From positions 56,839,442 through 56,903,441 of the forward strand of contig JAVMKO010000005.1 in the NCBI GenBank assembly GCA_032164245.1: a stretch of 64,000 nt of DNA, in the 5' to 3' direction. Positions 35,619-46,439 of this stretch are shown piece by piece. This DNA comes from Sternotherus odoratus (lineage: Eukaryota > Chordata > Testudines > Kinosternidae). The translations under genes were made by a program, and so were the position numbers. Within the stretch, counting starts at the first letter, position 1, and each line of letters begins with the position of its first letter. The notes beneath the pieces are model-generated. The model did not search any database. It saw only the letters and a list, made by a program, of their open reading frames with translations, and was not told where the DNA came from.

Positions 35619-36311
35619 TATTTCCATGTTTTTAGGGGGAATGTGACACTTACCATAATCCTTTTAAAAAATGTATTTGGCTTTGGAATGCAATATATTA
35701 TAATCTGTACCCTGATGCGACTGGGATCGTGACAGGAGGCAAAGCCCAAACCCAGTGTATTCTCTGCTCCAGGGATAATGCTGCTAAGGGTGAGATTTCA
35801 CAGGTAGCCCCAGTGCACAGAGCCATGAGATGGGATGTGCTTTCCCACTGAGCAGAACCAACACGCACACCCACCATCCCCTTGTCAACACTTGCTGCTG
35901 TCAGCAGCATGTGTGCTAGTGGTTCAAGGGACTGAACCATGCCCCAATCTACAGATCGTGCCCCTTATGGATGTGGTCTGTGGGTTGGTGGTTTGTGTAG
36001 GCATGTCTCCTACTAGAGTCCTAAGCCCTGCAGAGTCCTTCTGCACCATTGCTTTAGCTCAGTGGGGAGTTCTGTGTTAAGTCTGATGGTGGGTTATGTC
36101 CCAGAGTAAGATCCACAGTCCTGAGAATTCATAATAACTTTAACTGCAAAGAATTGTGGGGAAGGTTTTTGTGACTGAGCTCTCTCTCTCTCACTGACTT
36201 TCTCAGGACTCTAAACCACAAGGTATTCGTAGAAGGTGTGGATCTTAGCTGGGTTGCTTTTAGAGAACTTATTTACATCTCAGAACCCTTCTGTAGCAAC
36301 ATTCTTTCATC
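35619..36311. repeat. Mostly unassigned; contains a dispersed repeat word shared with 38.4 kb
   Basis: TAACTGCAAAGAATTGTGG at 36141-36159 occurs in exact inverted form at 38437-38455, with similar flanks. This indicates two inverted copies of an unnamed repeat about 2.3 kb apart. The limits of the repeat are unknown and nothing else is recognised here. Confidence 0.45.
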
Positions 36312-36485
36312 TTGAGATCTCAGAGCACTTCCATGAGTACTCACAACAGCCCTCCGAGGAAGGGAAGTTACTATCATCCCCCTTTTATAGATGAGGAACC
36401 TGAGTCACAGAGACATGTAATGACTCATCCAAATCATTGCTGCAAGTCAGTGGAAGAGACGGACAAATGCTCCAACCACCATATA
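36312..36485 (-). repeat. MIR-like SINE
   Basis: Plus strand order: ATCTCAGAGCACTTCCATGA, TCCCCCTTTTATAGATGAGG, 'AACCTGAGTCACAGAGACA' and 'CTGCAAGTCAGTGGAAGAGA'. This is the reverse complement of a MIR/CORE-SINE body with its 3' part. Confidence 0.75.
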
Positions 36486-37670
36486 CTCCTGCTTGCTTGA
36501 CAAATAGGGCTTGGCAAACTGGGAAAGAAAAAAGGAACCAAGCTGAATTTCCACCCAAAATTCACACTGAAATTGATCTGAGTCTCCTTGAGGTTCAGAA
36601 GATATGTGAATATTATGAAATTACTTTTCATGATTTAATCGGTTTCTATTTTTCCATTTCTAGTTTATGCCCCAAATCCTGTGAGAAACTCTGTTTTCTT
36701 GGTATTTCTAGCTCAGCCAGCAGCAGGAAGTATCAATAATCCCTCAATATGGTAGAGAACTAGCTGGAAAACGTCAAAGTTTCAATGCAGACTAGAAACA
36801 AGATTTTCTTGATATTTTTGATGACAAATTCTCTCCCTTTTTCAACAAGCTTTCCCACATAGCCTATTCTTGGGAGATTTCCAGTACAATACTGCACACT
36901 CAAGTGGTTTAGAGAATCTAGACTCTAGATACTTCAGTTGCAGGAGTACAATATAGGAGCTCGATACAGGATAATGATGAAATTCTATGCCCTGTGACGT
37001 ATAGGACATCACACTAAAAGATCTCCTGGTGTTAGTCTATGAAGAAGCAGACAAATTTTTAGTCAAACCTACAAATAGTTTCAAAATTTGCTCATAATAA
37101 GTTCTGAAGCCTTTAAAAATAGATCTTAGCCCAGCATTATTGACAGACTTGTAAGTACATCAGCATTGTTAGGCTTAGCTATAAATTCATCACAGGGAGA
37201 ACAGTCTCCATATAATACATTATTTAATATCATCAGCTAATTTATCTGTTTGCTGAGTCTGACTAATGTAGTGAAATGTATTTCACTAGTTGACCATACT
37301 TCTGTGTAGCTAAAAATAAAGACTAATGGGTTTTGCTGATAGATGATCTTGGACATTATAATGGTTGCTGTGGAGCTACAGTAGCTTTCTCCTTCTGATA
37401 GTACAAAGTTTACTGAGCTCAAAATCACTGTAACGATTTTCACTTACTGTATATATGTCAAAGCACAAGTCTTTGGTTTGTTGTACTTTACGATACAAGG
37501 ACCAGATCATACAGTCTTTATTTTAGCAAAATCAGATTGGAGTCAATAACCCATATCTGAGATTCTCACCTGGTTTACACCTATTTCCCAGTCAGTTTTG
37601 CATATAGATTGCACCAGCTTGGATTCTCTCTTAAGCTCAAATAAACTGACTACCACTTAACGAACCACTG
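36486..37670. other. No recognisable gene
   Basis: AT-rich. A short 'GTTTACACCTATTTCCC' repeat word occurs near 37570. Confidence 0.4.
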
Positions 37671-37765
37671 TAAAAGCGACAAAGAGTCTTGTAGCACCTT
37701 ATAGACTAACAGATTTTAGGGATCATGAGCTTTTGTGGGCTAAGACCCACTTCATCAGATGAATG
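37671..37765 (-). mobile_element. Short retroelement family A fragment
   Basis: On the minus strand: CATCTGATGAAGTGGGTC, then TTAGCCCACAAAAGCTCATG, then TCTGTTAGTCTATAAGGTGC and TACAAGACTCTTTGTCGC. CTGATGA lies at 37752-37758 (minus). The stem GTGGG/CCCAC spans 37735-37750. The expected GAAA is AAAA at 37731-37734, a CpG-decay change. Confidence 0.8.
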
Positions 37766-37889
37766 ATCTGTTGTGTGATTTACACCTCTTTATACAACAA
37801 TTCTGTATTTAGCTAGCTGAGGCCAACCTGGTCTGTCATACATGCAGAAAGGCCAAAAGAGAAGCATGTTAGCAGTAGGATGTGAGGTA

Positions 37890-38265
37890 GAGCTGGGGGG
37901 GAAATGGTTTTCCTGTCCTGTGAGAATTTTAGGCATTTTGAAAAAAATTCCCAACCTGAATTGTGATGAAAAGTCAAAAGTTTTGTTTTGATTTCAACCT
38001 TTATTTTATCTACTTAAAGCTACCTTTAACTATAAATTCAAACATTTTAAACAAAAAGTTGTTTGGAACCAAAAATGAATTTTTTTTCACTTAGAAAATG
38101 TTGAGACAGGTTGTTTGGATAGTTTTGATTTTTTTTCATAACTTTTTGAAATGGGAAATTTGTTGCAGCAGGCGTTTTCCCATATATAGCTTCAGTTTTG
38201 ACAAAGCAGCATTTTCTGACCAAAAAACATTTGACTGAAATTTCCCAACAAGCTCTAGGTCTGAG
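37890..38265. repeat. GAAAATTT-rich interspersed repeat, copy 3
   Basis: Repeated GAAATGGTTTTCC, TTTTGAAAAAAATTCCC, TTTTTGAAATGGGAAATTTG and TGAAATTTCCCAACAAGCTC words; same character as the copies at 4560, 14950, 53765 and 61185. Confidence 0.4.
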
Positions 38266-38394
38266 TAGTTGTAAGTCAGGGTTTGAAATCGAGTTATAAT
38301 TGCTCATAGAAGCTTCTCAAAATTATTCCAAGATGTAGATAAGTTTTCCAAAAGTAGTCAGGTGATATGCAGTTAAGATCCATCACCTTCTGCT

Positions 38395-38530
38395 GCTACC
38401 TTATGTTTCATAGAACCCCGAGATCAATATCCTTCACCACAATTCTTTGCAGTTAGTGGTTATACCATAAATTTTCAGCACAGTGGGCTCTATTCTGAGA
38501 TATAACATAATTCACATACATAAAAAACAT
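38395..38530. repeat. Unnamed dispersed repeat, inverted partner of 36.1 kb
   Basis: Contains CCACAATTCTTTGCAGTTA (38437-38455), the exact reverse complement of 36141-36159. Confidence 0.5.
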
Positions 38531-39059
38531 AATTGCCATTTTTAGCAAATAGATAAAACTTGGCTGGGATGTCCTCAGAATTCTCACAGTTACTGTAGTT
38601 CCCCCATGGACAACCAATATAGGTTAAACCTCTTAGTACATGGTAGTTGTTATAAACAGACATCCTGTCTTATTCTCATTTAGAATTATGATAATTGTGG
38701 TCATTAAATGTACAATAGACTATACAGAAGTTGAAGTCCCAACTGGCTCAAGTCCCCAGTGACTGTAAATAGCCAGATCATTTTGTAGTGTACATACCTG
38801 ATGAACAGGCTATTAGAGTAAATATTTTATTGTGGCTGATGTCACATTTTGTGACCATACTGTTGTTGGTTAGGAGGTCTTGGTAACTATCATGCAGCCC
38901 TATTTCACAGTCCTATGCTACATCCTGACAATGATGTGGTGACTTCCATTTGTGTTATTAATGGACTGGGCTAAGCACAAGCCGCTACAAAGATACATTT
39001 TTAAATTCTACCTCTACCAGACCTATGATACAAAATGGGTGGACTTTTGAGTAGGGCTC
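38531..39059. other. No recognisable feature
   Basis: AT-rich, no repeat or gene recognised. Confidence 0.4.
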
Positions 39060-39255
39060 AGGCCAGGCCAAGAGACAGACATTCTACCATAGACTGCTTG
39101 TGTGACCTCAGGCAAATCCCTTAACCTCTCTGTGCCTCAGTTTCCTCATCTATAAAATCTGTAGGTATTGTGAGAATTGACTGACTGTTTGTAAAATGTT
39201 TCTACATCCTTGGAAGGAAGGCACAGAAAAAGGCAGAATTATTATTGTAATATAA
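39060..39255 (+). repeat. MIR-like SINE
   Basis: TGTGTGACCTCAGGCAAATC, then 'CTTAACCTCTCTGTGCCTC', 'AGTTTCCTCATCTATAAAAT' and 'TTGTGAGAATTGACTGACTG': a good plus-strand match to the core and 3' half of mammalian MIR as I know it. Confidence 0.85.
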
Positions 39256-39429
39256 TAAGTGGAGACAGATCTACACAGCCTGGGTCCCAATCCAGTTCCC
39301 ACTTCAGTCAATGCTGCTTTAGGAGTTGGATTAAGCCCCTGGAGATCGTAGCTGAGAGAAAACAATAAATGATTTGTCAAAACTCATATTTTTCTGTGAC
39401 ACTATCTGTGAACAGACTGAAAAATTGCA

Positions 39430-39770
39430 ATAAATAAATTCATTTCAAAATCTTTCCATAATTGTTCTACAGCTCATTTGCTAAATATTTATTGAAAATA
39501 TTTGTGTTGTGTAACATATCAGTAAGTCATGTGGCACAGTTTCTGTCTTCTGATTGGATGGCTTGTTTACCAAATAGAAAGTGAATGACAAATATAATCA
39601 AATATACAATTCAGGCTGCATTAATTAGATGAATCATCCAATCAGGGAGCTGAAACTCTACCACTGTATGCTATGTTGAGTAATTACATATAAATTAGAA
39701 TATGCAAATTGACAGTGTTGGTTAGTTATGTAAGTCATGTGGCATTACTTCTGTCCCCTTTGGAAGACTT
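39430..39770. other. AT-rich unique block with a 15-bp direct repeat; candidate conserved element
   Basis: GTAAGTCATGTGGCA occurs at 39522-39536 and 39730-39744, each followed by a similar 'CTTCTGTC' context. Between them are ATTAATTAGATGAATCATCC, CCAATCA (CCAAT-like) and ATATGCAAAT (octamer-like) words. No repeat family recognised. Regulatory function is inference only. Confidence 0.3.
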
Positions 39771-40877
39771 ATGTAACAAGCAAAATTGTGAATTGAGAAT
39801 TTTGTAATCATGCATGCAATTAAAAATTCACTATCAGCAAGTATTTGATCTAAAAATTCACTTTTTGCAATATTCATGGTAATACTTGAGTGCTTGAATA
39901 TTTATGAAACAAATGTCACGCTGCAGTGAATTTTGATTATATAGAGAATATTTTTCTTCTAGAATCTTAGCTCTACTCATAACATACTGGCACCCTGACA
40001 GGATAAATCTGTATCTGTATTTGTATTTGATCCAATGGAGAACTACTACTTATTTTTTTGTGTGTCTCTCCTCTGCTGAGGGAGGTAGAATACATAAGGA
40101 CCTCCCAATGAAAGAACATTGAGTCTGGGTTCCAGATATTTGCAGTACTTAACTTTTGTATTGTATCTTTTTAATAAAAAAGCCATTTGTGAGTGGTGAA
40201 AGGGACAACTCTTGTTTCTGCATGTGATCAACATCAACTCTACTTTGTTAATCCACTGAGGATAAAGTGAAATGATAGTACGTGTACCAACATTGACCAT
40301 ATATGGAACTTCACCAAGTAACTGTTTCATCAGATGTCATAAACACTGCCAAAAGAATATAACCATCCATCATAGTGACTTGACAGAAAGCTGCCAGTCA
40401 CAGGACACTGCACAGGCATAAGTTCCTCCACAAACCATTCTCCTGGAAAAGAAAAAGGTCAAATGGTATTAATTTGGTATGAATTAATTAATTGGACTTA
40501 AAAGCACATTCTTAAATAGCTTCTTGATTGAGAATAAACACCTTGTCAATCTTAGACCTATTGGACTGGGATCCGTAGAACAGCCAAACAAAATAATGAC
40601 TGACAGTATAACATACAACATGCAGCACTGAATTCATTCCTAAAAATACACACTTGCTGTAAATATCAGGAACTTACAAAAGCCAGAGAGAAGAGAGATG
40701 AGATGGAGGTGCATGCTGAACAAAAGGGTTTAACAACACTAACTCCTGTGCGACCTTGGAGCTTGATGGGCCATCATGTCTCTCTGGCAGCCTACCAGAA
40801 GAGGTGTGACCACAGGAAGTGGACAGGCTCAGTTGCTAAATTTCTACTTCACATTCTGTGACTAGAGCATAAAGTAT
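39771..40877. other. No recognisable feature
   Basis: AT-rich, no gene or repeat recognised. Confidence 0.4.
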
Positions 40878-41077
40878 CTTAGCAGCACAAGAATCAGAGA
40901 GGTAGCTGTGTTAGTCCGGAATAGCAGAGGTAACAAAGAGTCCTGTGGCACCTTAAAGACTAACTAAAGTATTGAAGCATAAGCTTTCGTTGGTATTAGC
41001 CCACGAAAGCTTATGCTTTAATACTTTAGTTAGTCTTTAAGGTGCCACAGGACTCTTTGTTACCTTAGCAGCACAAG
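40878..41077 (-). mobile_element. Fold-back short retroelement, family A, with 14-bp target duplication
   Basis: The element at 40892-41063 is flanked by CTTAGCAGCACAAG at 40878-40891 and 41064-41077. Its left part is the family's 3' end in minus orientation (AGAGGTAGCTGTGTTAGTCC), followed by AACAAAGAGTCCTGTGGCAC to GCATAAGCTTTCGTTGG. The right part is the reverse complement of that arm, from CCCACGAAAGCTTATGCTTT to GGACTCTTTGTTACC. The arms are about 65 bp and differ at only a few positions. Same architecture as 6696-7095. Confidence 0.85.
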
Positions 41078-41154
41078 GTGGTCAGCCCTACCACTTATCA
41101 CTGAAACATTCAGCTACTTGGTTGGTTGTTACTGGTTGTTTGGCGGCAGTGCTT

Positions 41155-41215
41155 ACGAGCCCCACTCGTGGACCAGGACCCCATTTTGCTGGGTGCTCTA
41201 AACAAACAATGTAGC
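41155..41215. repeat. Short dispersed repeat fragment
   Basis: ACGAGCCCCACTCGTGGACC, AGGACCCCATTTTGCTGGGT and 'GCTCTAAACAAACAATG' match a repeat I know from turtle DNA; possibly the other end of the family at 25750 and 43640. Confidence 0.4.
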
Positions 41216-41479
41216 GAATGCTCATAACTGTGTGGTGGCTAATAATTAACCACAGTGCCAGTCTCGCCAGTGGCTTAGTGATTCACATGGTTTATCCGGT
41301 AACCACTGCATCACTTTCTGGGTGTGTAACTGCCCTCCTTTCCCTCCTCAAATGTTGCCTTTGTAATCCAGTATGGTCTAGTTCTTCTCAGCTCTCCTGG
41401 AGTTCATTTCCCAAGTGTGTGTAACCCCTATAACTGCTCAGATTTTGCCAAAAGGCATCATATTAGCACAGTTAGGAGC

Positions 41480-41565
41480 CTACGAATTGCTAGAGTGAAT
41501 CAGACCCATGCTCCATCAAGCCCAGTATCCTATCTGACCCTGGGTAGCACTGGAAGTGCTGGTGG
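41480..41565 (-). mobile_element. CR1 3'-end fragment
   Basis: AGTGAATCAGACCCATGCTC, CCATCAAGCCCAGTATCC and 'TATCTGACCCTGGGTAGCAC' match the 3' UTR words of the CR1 at 17996 (CCATCCAGCCCAGTATCTTG). Short and diverged. Confidence 0.65.
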
Positions 41566-41589
41566 CTATATGCACTCTATGAACTAGAG

Positions 41590-41800
41590 GTGTGATTCCT
41601 AGCTTGCATAGACATACTTGTGCTAGCTCTTATCTGAGCTACTACACTAAAAACAGTAGTGTGGCCATGGAAGCACAAACAGTGATGGAGCGTGCTAGCT
41701 GCCTTGAGCACAAACCCACCCAAACCTTGAGCATATATACCTGGGGCTGTTCTCTGAAGCTACTGGTATTACTTTGGGTGTATGTGTAGCATACCTCTGT
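41590..41800. repeat. Diverged relative of the MITE at 25545
   Basis: TGATTCCTAGCTTGCATAGA, CTTGTGCTAGCTCTTATCTG, 'AACAGTAGTGTGGCCATGG' and 'CACCCAAACCTTGAGCATAT' parallel the interior of 25545-25747. Terminal repeats are not preserved. Confidence 0.45.
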
Positions 41801-43214
41801 GCACTTTGAAATAGAATTTAACTAACCCGCTATTTGTATCTGGATGTTAATCTGCAAAGAGGTGGATCACGTTGCCTAGAATGTACCCCTCCCCATCCCT
41901 CACCTCTACTCCCTTTCTATTTCATGATCATGGCCTTTGCCTGGTTTTTGTATGATCTGTTAGGCATGGGAAGTTTTTGCAGAGGTTCTGATGTGTTTAT
42001 GTGCATCTCAGTAGCTTTTCTATGTATTTACATTCTCCATTGTTCTGTATAGTTTCTTGGGTGGAAGTAGACAAATAGAAACTATGATTGTATGGCCACT
42101 TTTTCCTTTACCTTTTAAATGCCCCCCCACCCCAAAACCAAAACAGAACAACCAGCCAAACAAAAACAAACAACCCCCTCTTATGATATTCTATGGTAAT
42201 GTTCCAAAATACTATTAACATTTACAAGCTGTAGAAAAGTGTTGTATTTTTCTAGCAGTCTGTGGGGCTGCAATAAGCATTCGGAATACTTTGAGCATAC
42301 AGAGAGTTAAATGTGGGGGTGGGGACTGGAAAATTAGATAGAAAGGAAATTGCTAAATCTATTGCAACATTGCCAGGATCCATCTCCGAAATTATTTATC
42401 TCCTTTTCATAGTCATTGGAGACAGCTATGGAAGATAACCAGATGTTCAAGCATTTCTCTCTCTCTTTTTTTTTTATCACATTCAAAGGACCTGTGTCTT
42501 AGCAACAACAGTCAATGTTTAAACACCCTTTGCTGGCCCAAATCAAGGCAAAGTGTTTATATGTACAAACAAATCCAAAACTACATAGAAAGTTCTTGTG
42601 ATTGAGGTGATGGCATAGGAAAATGCACTAAGTGCAGTTAAAGCTGAGAATCCCCATAGACGATTCCTATTAGAAGCAAGCCTGTAAAGTTCTCTGCCAT
42701 TTCAAGAACAGCCTGTAATATAAATAAGGGAAGATGCCAATGAAATGAGGAAGCTGTGATTATAAATGAAGTGGGCATGGTGTGAATTTTCCATTCCATA
42801 ACATGAACACCTTTTCCCATCCCAAGTGTTTTCAAATATAACTTCAATTACTCTCTGAGATGCCTCTTTAGAAGGAATAGACTCCCCCCGCCCCCATGGG
42901 AAACAATAGCAAAATATTGTCAAAAAGTAACTTCATTAATTAGAATGACAACATTAAATACGGAAATAGTTTTCTCATCTGAAATGAATTTCTTTTAGAA
43001 AACATCACTGGAAAGGAAAGATCTGTCTGGATCACACCACAACTGCAACCTATTAGCAGTCTGGGTAGAGAGGATGAAAATTGCATCGGACTGAAGACTG
43101 AACAACTTTGTCCGCCTTAGAACAGGGTTGAAGCAAACTGATCAGATGCTGGGAGGATGCTTACACTAGTGTTGTCCATATTTTTGGGTTATTACTTATT
43201 GAAATTACCATAGT
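41801..43214. other. No gene recognised
   Basis: Contains a C/A-rich tract at 42120-42180. No exon or repeat family recognised. Confidence 0.4.
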
Positions 43215-43624
43215 GCTTAGAGCAATGGCTCGCAACCTTTCCAGACTACTGTACCCCTTTCAGGAGTCTGATTTATCTTGCGTACCCCCAAAGTTTCACC
43301 TCACTTAAAAAGTACTTGTTTCCAAAATCAGACAAAAGTGTTACTGCATTCAAGTACTGAGTAAAATTCTTATTTTCTCATTTTTACCATATAATTATAA
43401 AATAAATCAACTGGAATATAAATATTGAACTCTACATTTCAATTTATAGTTTATATAGAGCAGTGTAAACAAATCATTGTCTATGAAATTTTAGTTTGTC
43501 TAGTGTTTTTTTATGTAGCCTGTTAAACTAGGCAAATATCTAGATGAGTTGATGTACCCCATGGAAGACCTCTGCATACCCCCAGAGGTATGTGTAACCC
43601 TGGTTAAGAACCACTGGCTTAGAG
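43215..43624 (-). mobile_element. hAT-type MITE, family H, copy 1 (minus)
   Basis: The element at 43223-43616 (394 bp) starts CAATGGCTCGCAACC and ends GGTTAAGAACCACTG. It has an exact 8-bp duplication, GCTTAGAG, at 43215-43222 and 43617-43624. Its reverse complement shares the body of the element at 44071-44365 (CATCAACTCATCTA, ACAGGCTACATAAAA, ACACTTTTGT, TTTTTAAGTGAG, CAAGA(C/T)AAATCAGA). No coding capacity. Confidence 0.95.
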
Positions 43625-43639
43625 GCAACAACTGAGATC

Positions 43640-43770
43640 AGACTCCCCTCACCGCATTGTAGTAGGCACTGTTCACACCCAGACGTGACTCTGTCCCCAA
43701 AGAGCTTGCACACTAAAAAGACAAGACAATGGGTGGGAGGGGAAATGGAAGCACAGAGAGGTTTGTTGTT
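43640..43770. repeat. Dispersed repeat, same family as 25750
   Basis: GTAGGCACTGTTCACACCC, GTCCCCAAAGAGCTTGCACA and CTAAAAAGACAAGACAATGG. Class unknown. Confidence 0.4.
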
Positions 43771-43916
43771 TATAGGGATAGCAAGACTGAGTTATAATAG
43801 TAAATGTTGGAAGAAGAGTAGTAAATATTAGAATAAAGGAGGTTTGTGGAAGAGATGTAAGCCCTCAAACCTCAGAGAATAAACCAACCTCTTACTGTTG
43901 GAGCTGTTCTGTGGGG

Positions 43917-44485
43917 ACAGAGAGGCAAGGTGGGTGAGATAATATTTTTTATTGGATCAGCTTCTGATCATAAACTCTTCTTCAGGTCTGGGAAAAATAT
44001 TCAGAGTGTCACAGCTAAATACAAGATCAAACAGATAGTTTAGCACAAGTAGTTAGCACATATTCTAAGGCAGTGGCTCCCAACCAGGGGTACGCAGAGA
44101 TCTTCCGGGGAGCACATCAACTCATCTAAACATTTGCTTAGTTTTACAACAGGCTACATAAAATACATTAGTGAAGTCAGTGCAATCTAAATTTCATACA
44201 GCCAAAATGAGTCAGCAAGCATTTAGTAATAATGTGCAGTGACACTTTTGTATTTTTATGTCTGATTTTGTAAGAAAGTAGTTTTTAAGTGAGATCAAAC
44301 TTTGAGTATGCAAGACAAATCAGATTGGAAGGGGTATAGTAGTCCAGAAATGTTGAGAGCCACTGTACTAATGGACCATTCAAGGTGAAGTGGCCCTTTA
44401 AAATTTCTCTAGTCATCAGACAAAAATGGGGTTTAGTCAAGTGGGTTACAGATTCTTGTATTAAATCAAAAATGCAATGTCTTTA
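43917..44485 (-). mobile_element. Short retroelement family B, minus strand, split by a hAT MITE
   Basis: The reverse complement reproduces the plus-strand copy at 22490-22920: GACTAGAGAAATTTTAAAGG, CACCTTGAATGGTCC, TATTTAGCTGTGACACTCTG, CCCAGACCTGAAGAAGAG, GATCCAATAAAAAATATTAT and CACCCACCTTGCCTCTCTGT. The two halves (43917-44070 and 44366-44485) are separated by the hAT element at 44071-44365. Confidence 0.75.
44063..44373 (+). mobile_element. hAT-type MITE, family H, copy 2 (plus)
   Basis: The element at 44071-44365 starts CAGTGGCTCCCAACC and ends GGTTGAGAGCC-type sequence closing in CACTG. The flanks are TTCTAAGG (44063-44070) and TACTAATG (44366-44373), a degenerate 8-bp duplication (6 of 8). 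Opposite orientation to the copy 450 bp to the left. Confidence 0.85.
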
Positions 44486-44489
44486 TTAA

Positions 44490-44886
44490 GACCTGGTCTA
44501 CACTACATAGTTAAGTCAATGTAAGCTGCCTTGCATCAACCTAGCTGTGGAAGTGTCTCCACTTAAATTTGACTCCTGCCAACATAAGTACCTTTCTACA
44601 CCAAACTAGTAACACCAGTCCCCGAGTGACGTAGAGACAGGATCAGTGTAGATGCTATGTTGCTTACGGTGACTGTTAGTGGCTTTCAGGGGTGTCCCAC
44701 ACTGACAATACAATTGATACAGGTGTACGGTGATGTGCATCATCACCTGGAGCAACGAGCCAAATAAATGTGTGCCACACAAATGATTTAATAACTATAG
44801 TTGGCTGTATGCTGATGTAAATTAGGTCATAATTTTGTAGTGTGCTGATGTAAATTAGGTCATAATTTTGTAGTGTAGACGTTGCC
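44490..44886. mobile_element. MITE with 'GTCTACACTAC' ends and a 33-bp tandem repeat
   Basis: GTCTACACTAC at 44496-44506 faces GTAGTGTAGAC at 44870-44880, an exact 11-bp inverted repeat. Next to the right end a 33-bp unit starting GCTGATGTAAATTAGGTCAT is present twice in perfect tandem (44811-44843 and 44844-44876). No target duplication established. Confidence 0.75.
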
Positions 44887-45429
44887 AAAGGCCATAATTT
44901 TTAGTGTCTAGCAAAGTTTTGAATCTAAGCTCCCAGGCTTGTCTTTGTAAAGTCTTGTGCAGGTTTCCTTTGAGGATGAGGACTGAGAGGTCAGATGTAG
45001 AGGGATCGTTTTGTGAAAAATTGTCATTGGGGGTTTAATGCACTGAATGAAATATGCCACATCTTGTGATAGGCATGTATAGGACCCAAGTATCTTGAAA
45101 GGTGTGCGGTGGGGGCTTTTGATCTCTTAAAAGCCCACTTTTAAAAAAAGCCACTTCATGTTTTCTTGCACTTTCCTCTGAAGCGTTTGCTAGTAATACT
45201 GTTGGTGACAGGTAGGTGACTATATGGTCAGTGGTCTGATCCACTGTGGCATTCCTTACGTAACTGTCTTGTGTTTCCCATGTACTACACTTTTAAATTT
45301 CAGGGAGTCTGCTCTTTGCTGGGGTAGCTGCTGTGACAATAGAGAGCTTTCCAATTTTGTTGGTCTCCTCTGCTTATATTTGTATATTTGCTTTTGACAA
45401 CTTGTAGTAACATTTTGAGGCTTTCTCCA

Positions 45430-45575
45430 CACTCACGAGGGCTAGAAACTTAGTTTTTTTTAACAATAAAGGCTGAACTCATCACATATTCACTTTACTA
45501 CAGGAGCTGGGGCTTTAAGGAAAACAATAATCTTGAGACTCATGACAAAATCATGAGAGTTGGCAACAGTGGCAG
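45430..45575. repeat. Unnamed dispersed repeat
   Basis: ACACTCACGAGGGCTAGAAA, CAGGAGCTGGGGCTTTAAGG, TGAGACTCATGACAAAATCA and TGAGAGTTGGCAACA are words I associate with a common reptile repeat. Class unknown; no ends defined. Confidence 0.4.
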
Positions 45576-46055
45576 ACTCATGCAATTATTGTAAAAGATA
45601 AACTAATTTTTTTATTAGAACTAAGGATGAAAGATGTCGAAACTGGAATGAGACTGCTTCAAGAACTCCTCTAATTCTACCAAGAGATATAGACATGTGA
45701 AATGAAGTCTTTTGAGGCCTGTGTTAGAATTGCATGCTCTCACTTTCAGAGTAGGGGTGGGGAGTTTCCTGCTACTGTTTACAGGTTGGAGGGCGCTGTA
45801 CGGAAGTATACAATCAGGTTAAGTCTGCAGCAGCAGCCTAAACAAGGTGGGGGCAAATTGTGTGTCTCTGCTTTAAGGAGTAGCCTGCTTTCTCTCTCTT
45901 TGTTTCGGGGTTCTTGTGTGTTATTCGGAATTCTAAGAAATAAAGTAGTGTTACATTGCAGTCTTCCATCAAGAGTATTTTATGTTTTCATCTAACTTCT
46001 CCTGTTGTATGTCATGAAACACAACACAAAATTAGTGAACAAGCTCATATCTAAG
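45576..46055. other. No recognisable gene
   Basis: The 97-codon frame at 45702-45995 has no motif I know. Confidence 0.35.
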
Positions 46056-46363
46056 TACAGTAGACTCTCAATTATCCAGGATTGGGTTAACCAGGATGTG
46101 GATTAACCAGGATGTCAAAAAAAAATTACACGTAACTTGCAGGGCTGGCTCTGGCTTTGTTGCCGCCCCAAGCACAAAAGAAAAGAAAACCCACCAGGGT
46201 GCAGGGCAGCCAGTGAACCAACACCCCCTAATCCTGGCGCAGGGTGACTGGTGAACCAACCCCACCCCCCGCCCATATTTCCTATGGATGGTGATTATCC
46301 AGGATATTATTAACCAAGATTAATTTTTTCCCTATCATCCTGGATAATTGAGAGTCTACTGTA
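46056..46363. mobile_element. Tigger/pogo-like (Tc1-mariner) MITE
   Basis: The element at 46058-46361 (304 bp) has ends CAGTAGACTCTCAATTATCC and GGATAATTGAGAGTCTACTG, exact reverse complements over 20 bp. The inverted repeat continues imperfectly ('AGGATTGGGTTAACCAGGAT' against 'TTAACCAAGATTAAT'). It is flanked by TA at 46056-46057 and 46362-46363, the TA duplication of Tc1/mariner transposases. CAG...CTG ends fit the Tigger/pogo branch. No coding capacity. Confidence 0.93.
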
Positions 46364-46439
46364 CAGAGAATAAGTGGAGTAGACACACAGATATTTCACC
46401 AAGTGATATAAGTAACATGTGAAAACCCAAGACTACATT

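Noticed and set aside
35430..35732. 100-codon frame as a gene, or a CpG-island promoter
   Set aside because: It is inside a hAT MITE with its own target duplication; base composition belongs to the element.
46058..46361. LTR of the neighbouring Gypsy relic
   Set aside because: The ends are CAG..CTG with 20-bp perfect inverted repeats and a TA duplication, i.e. a DNA transposon, not an LTR.
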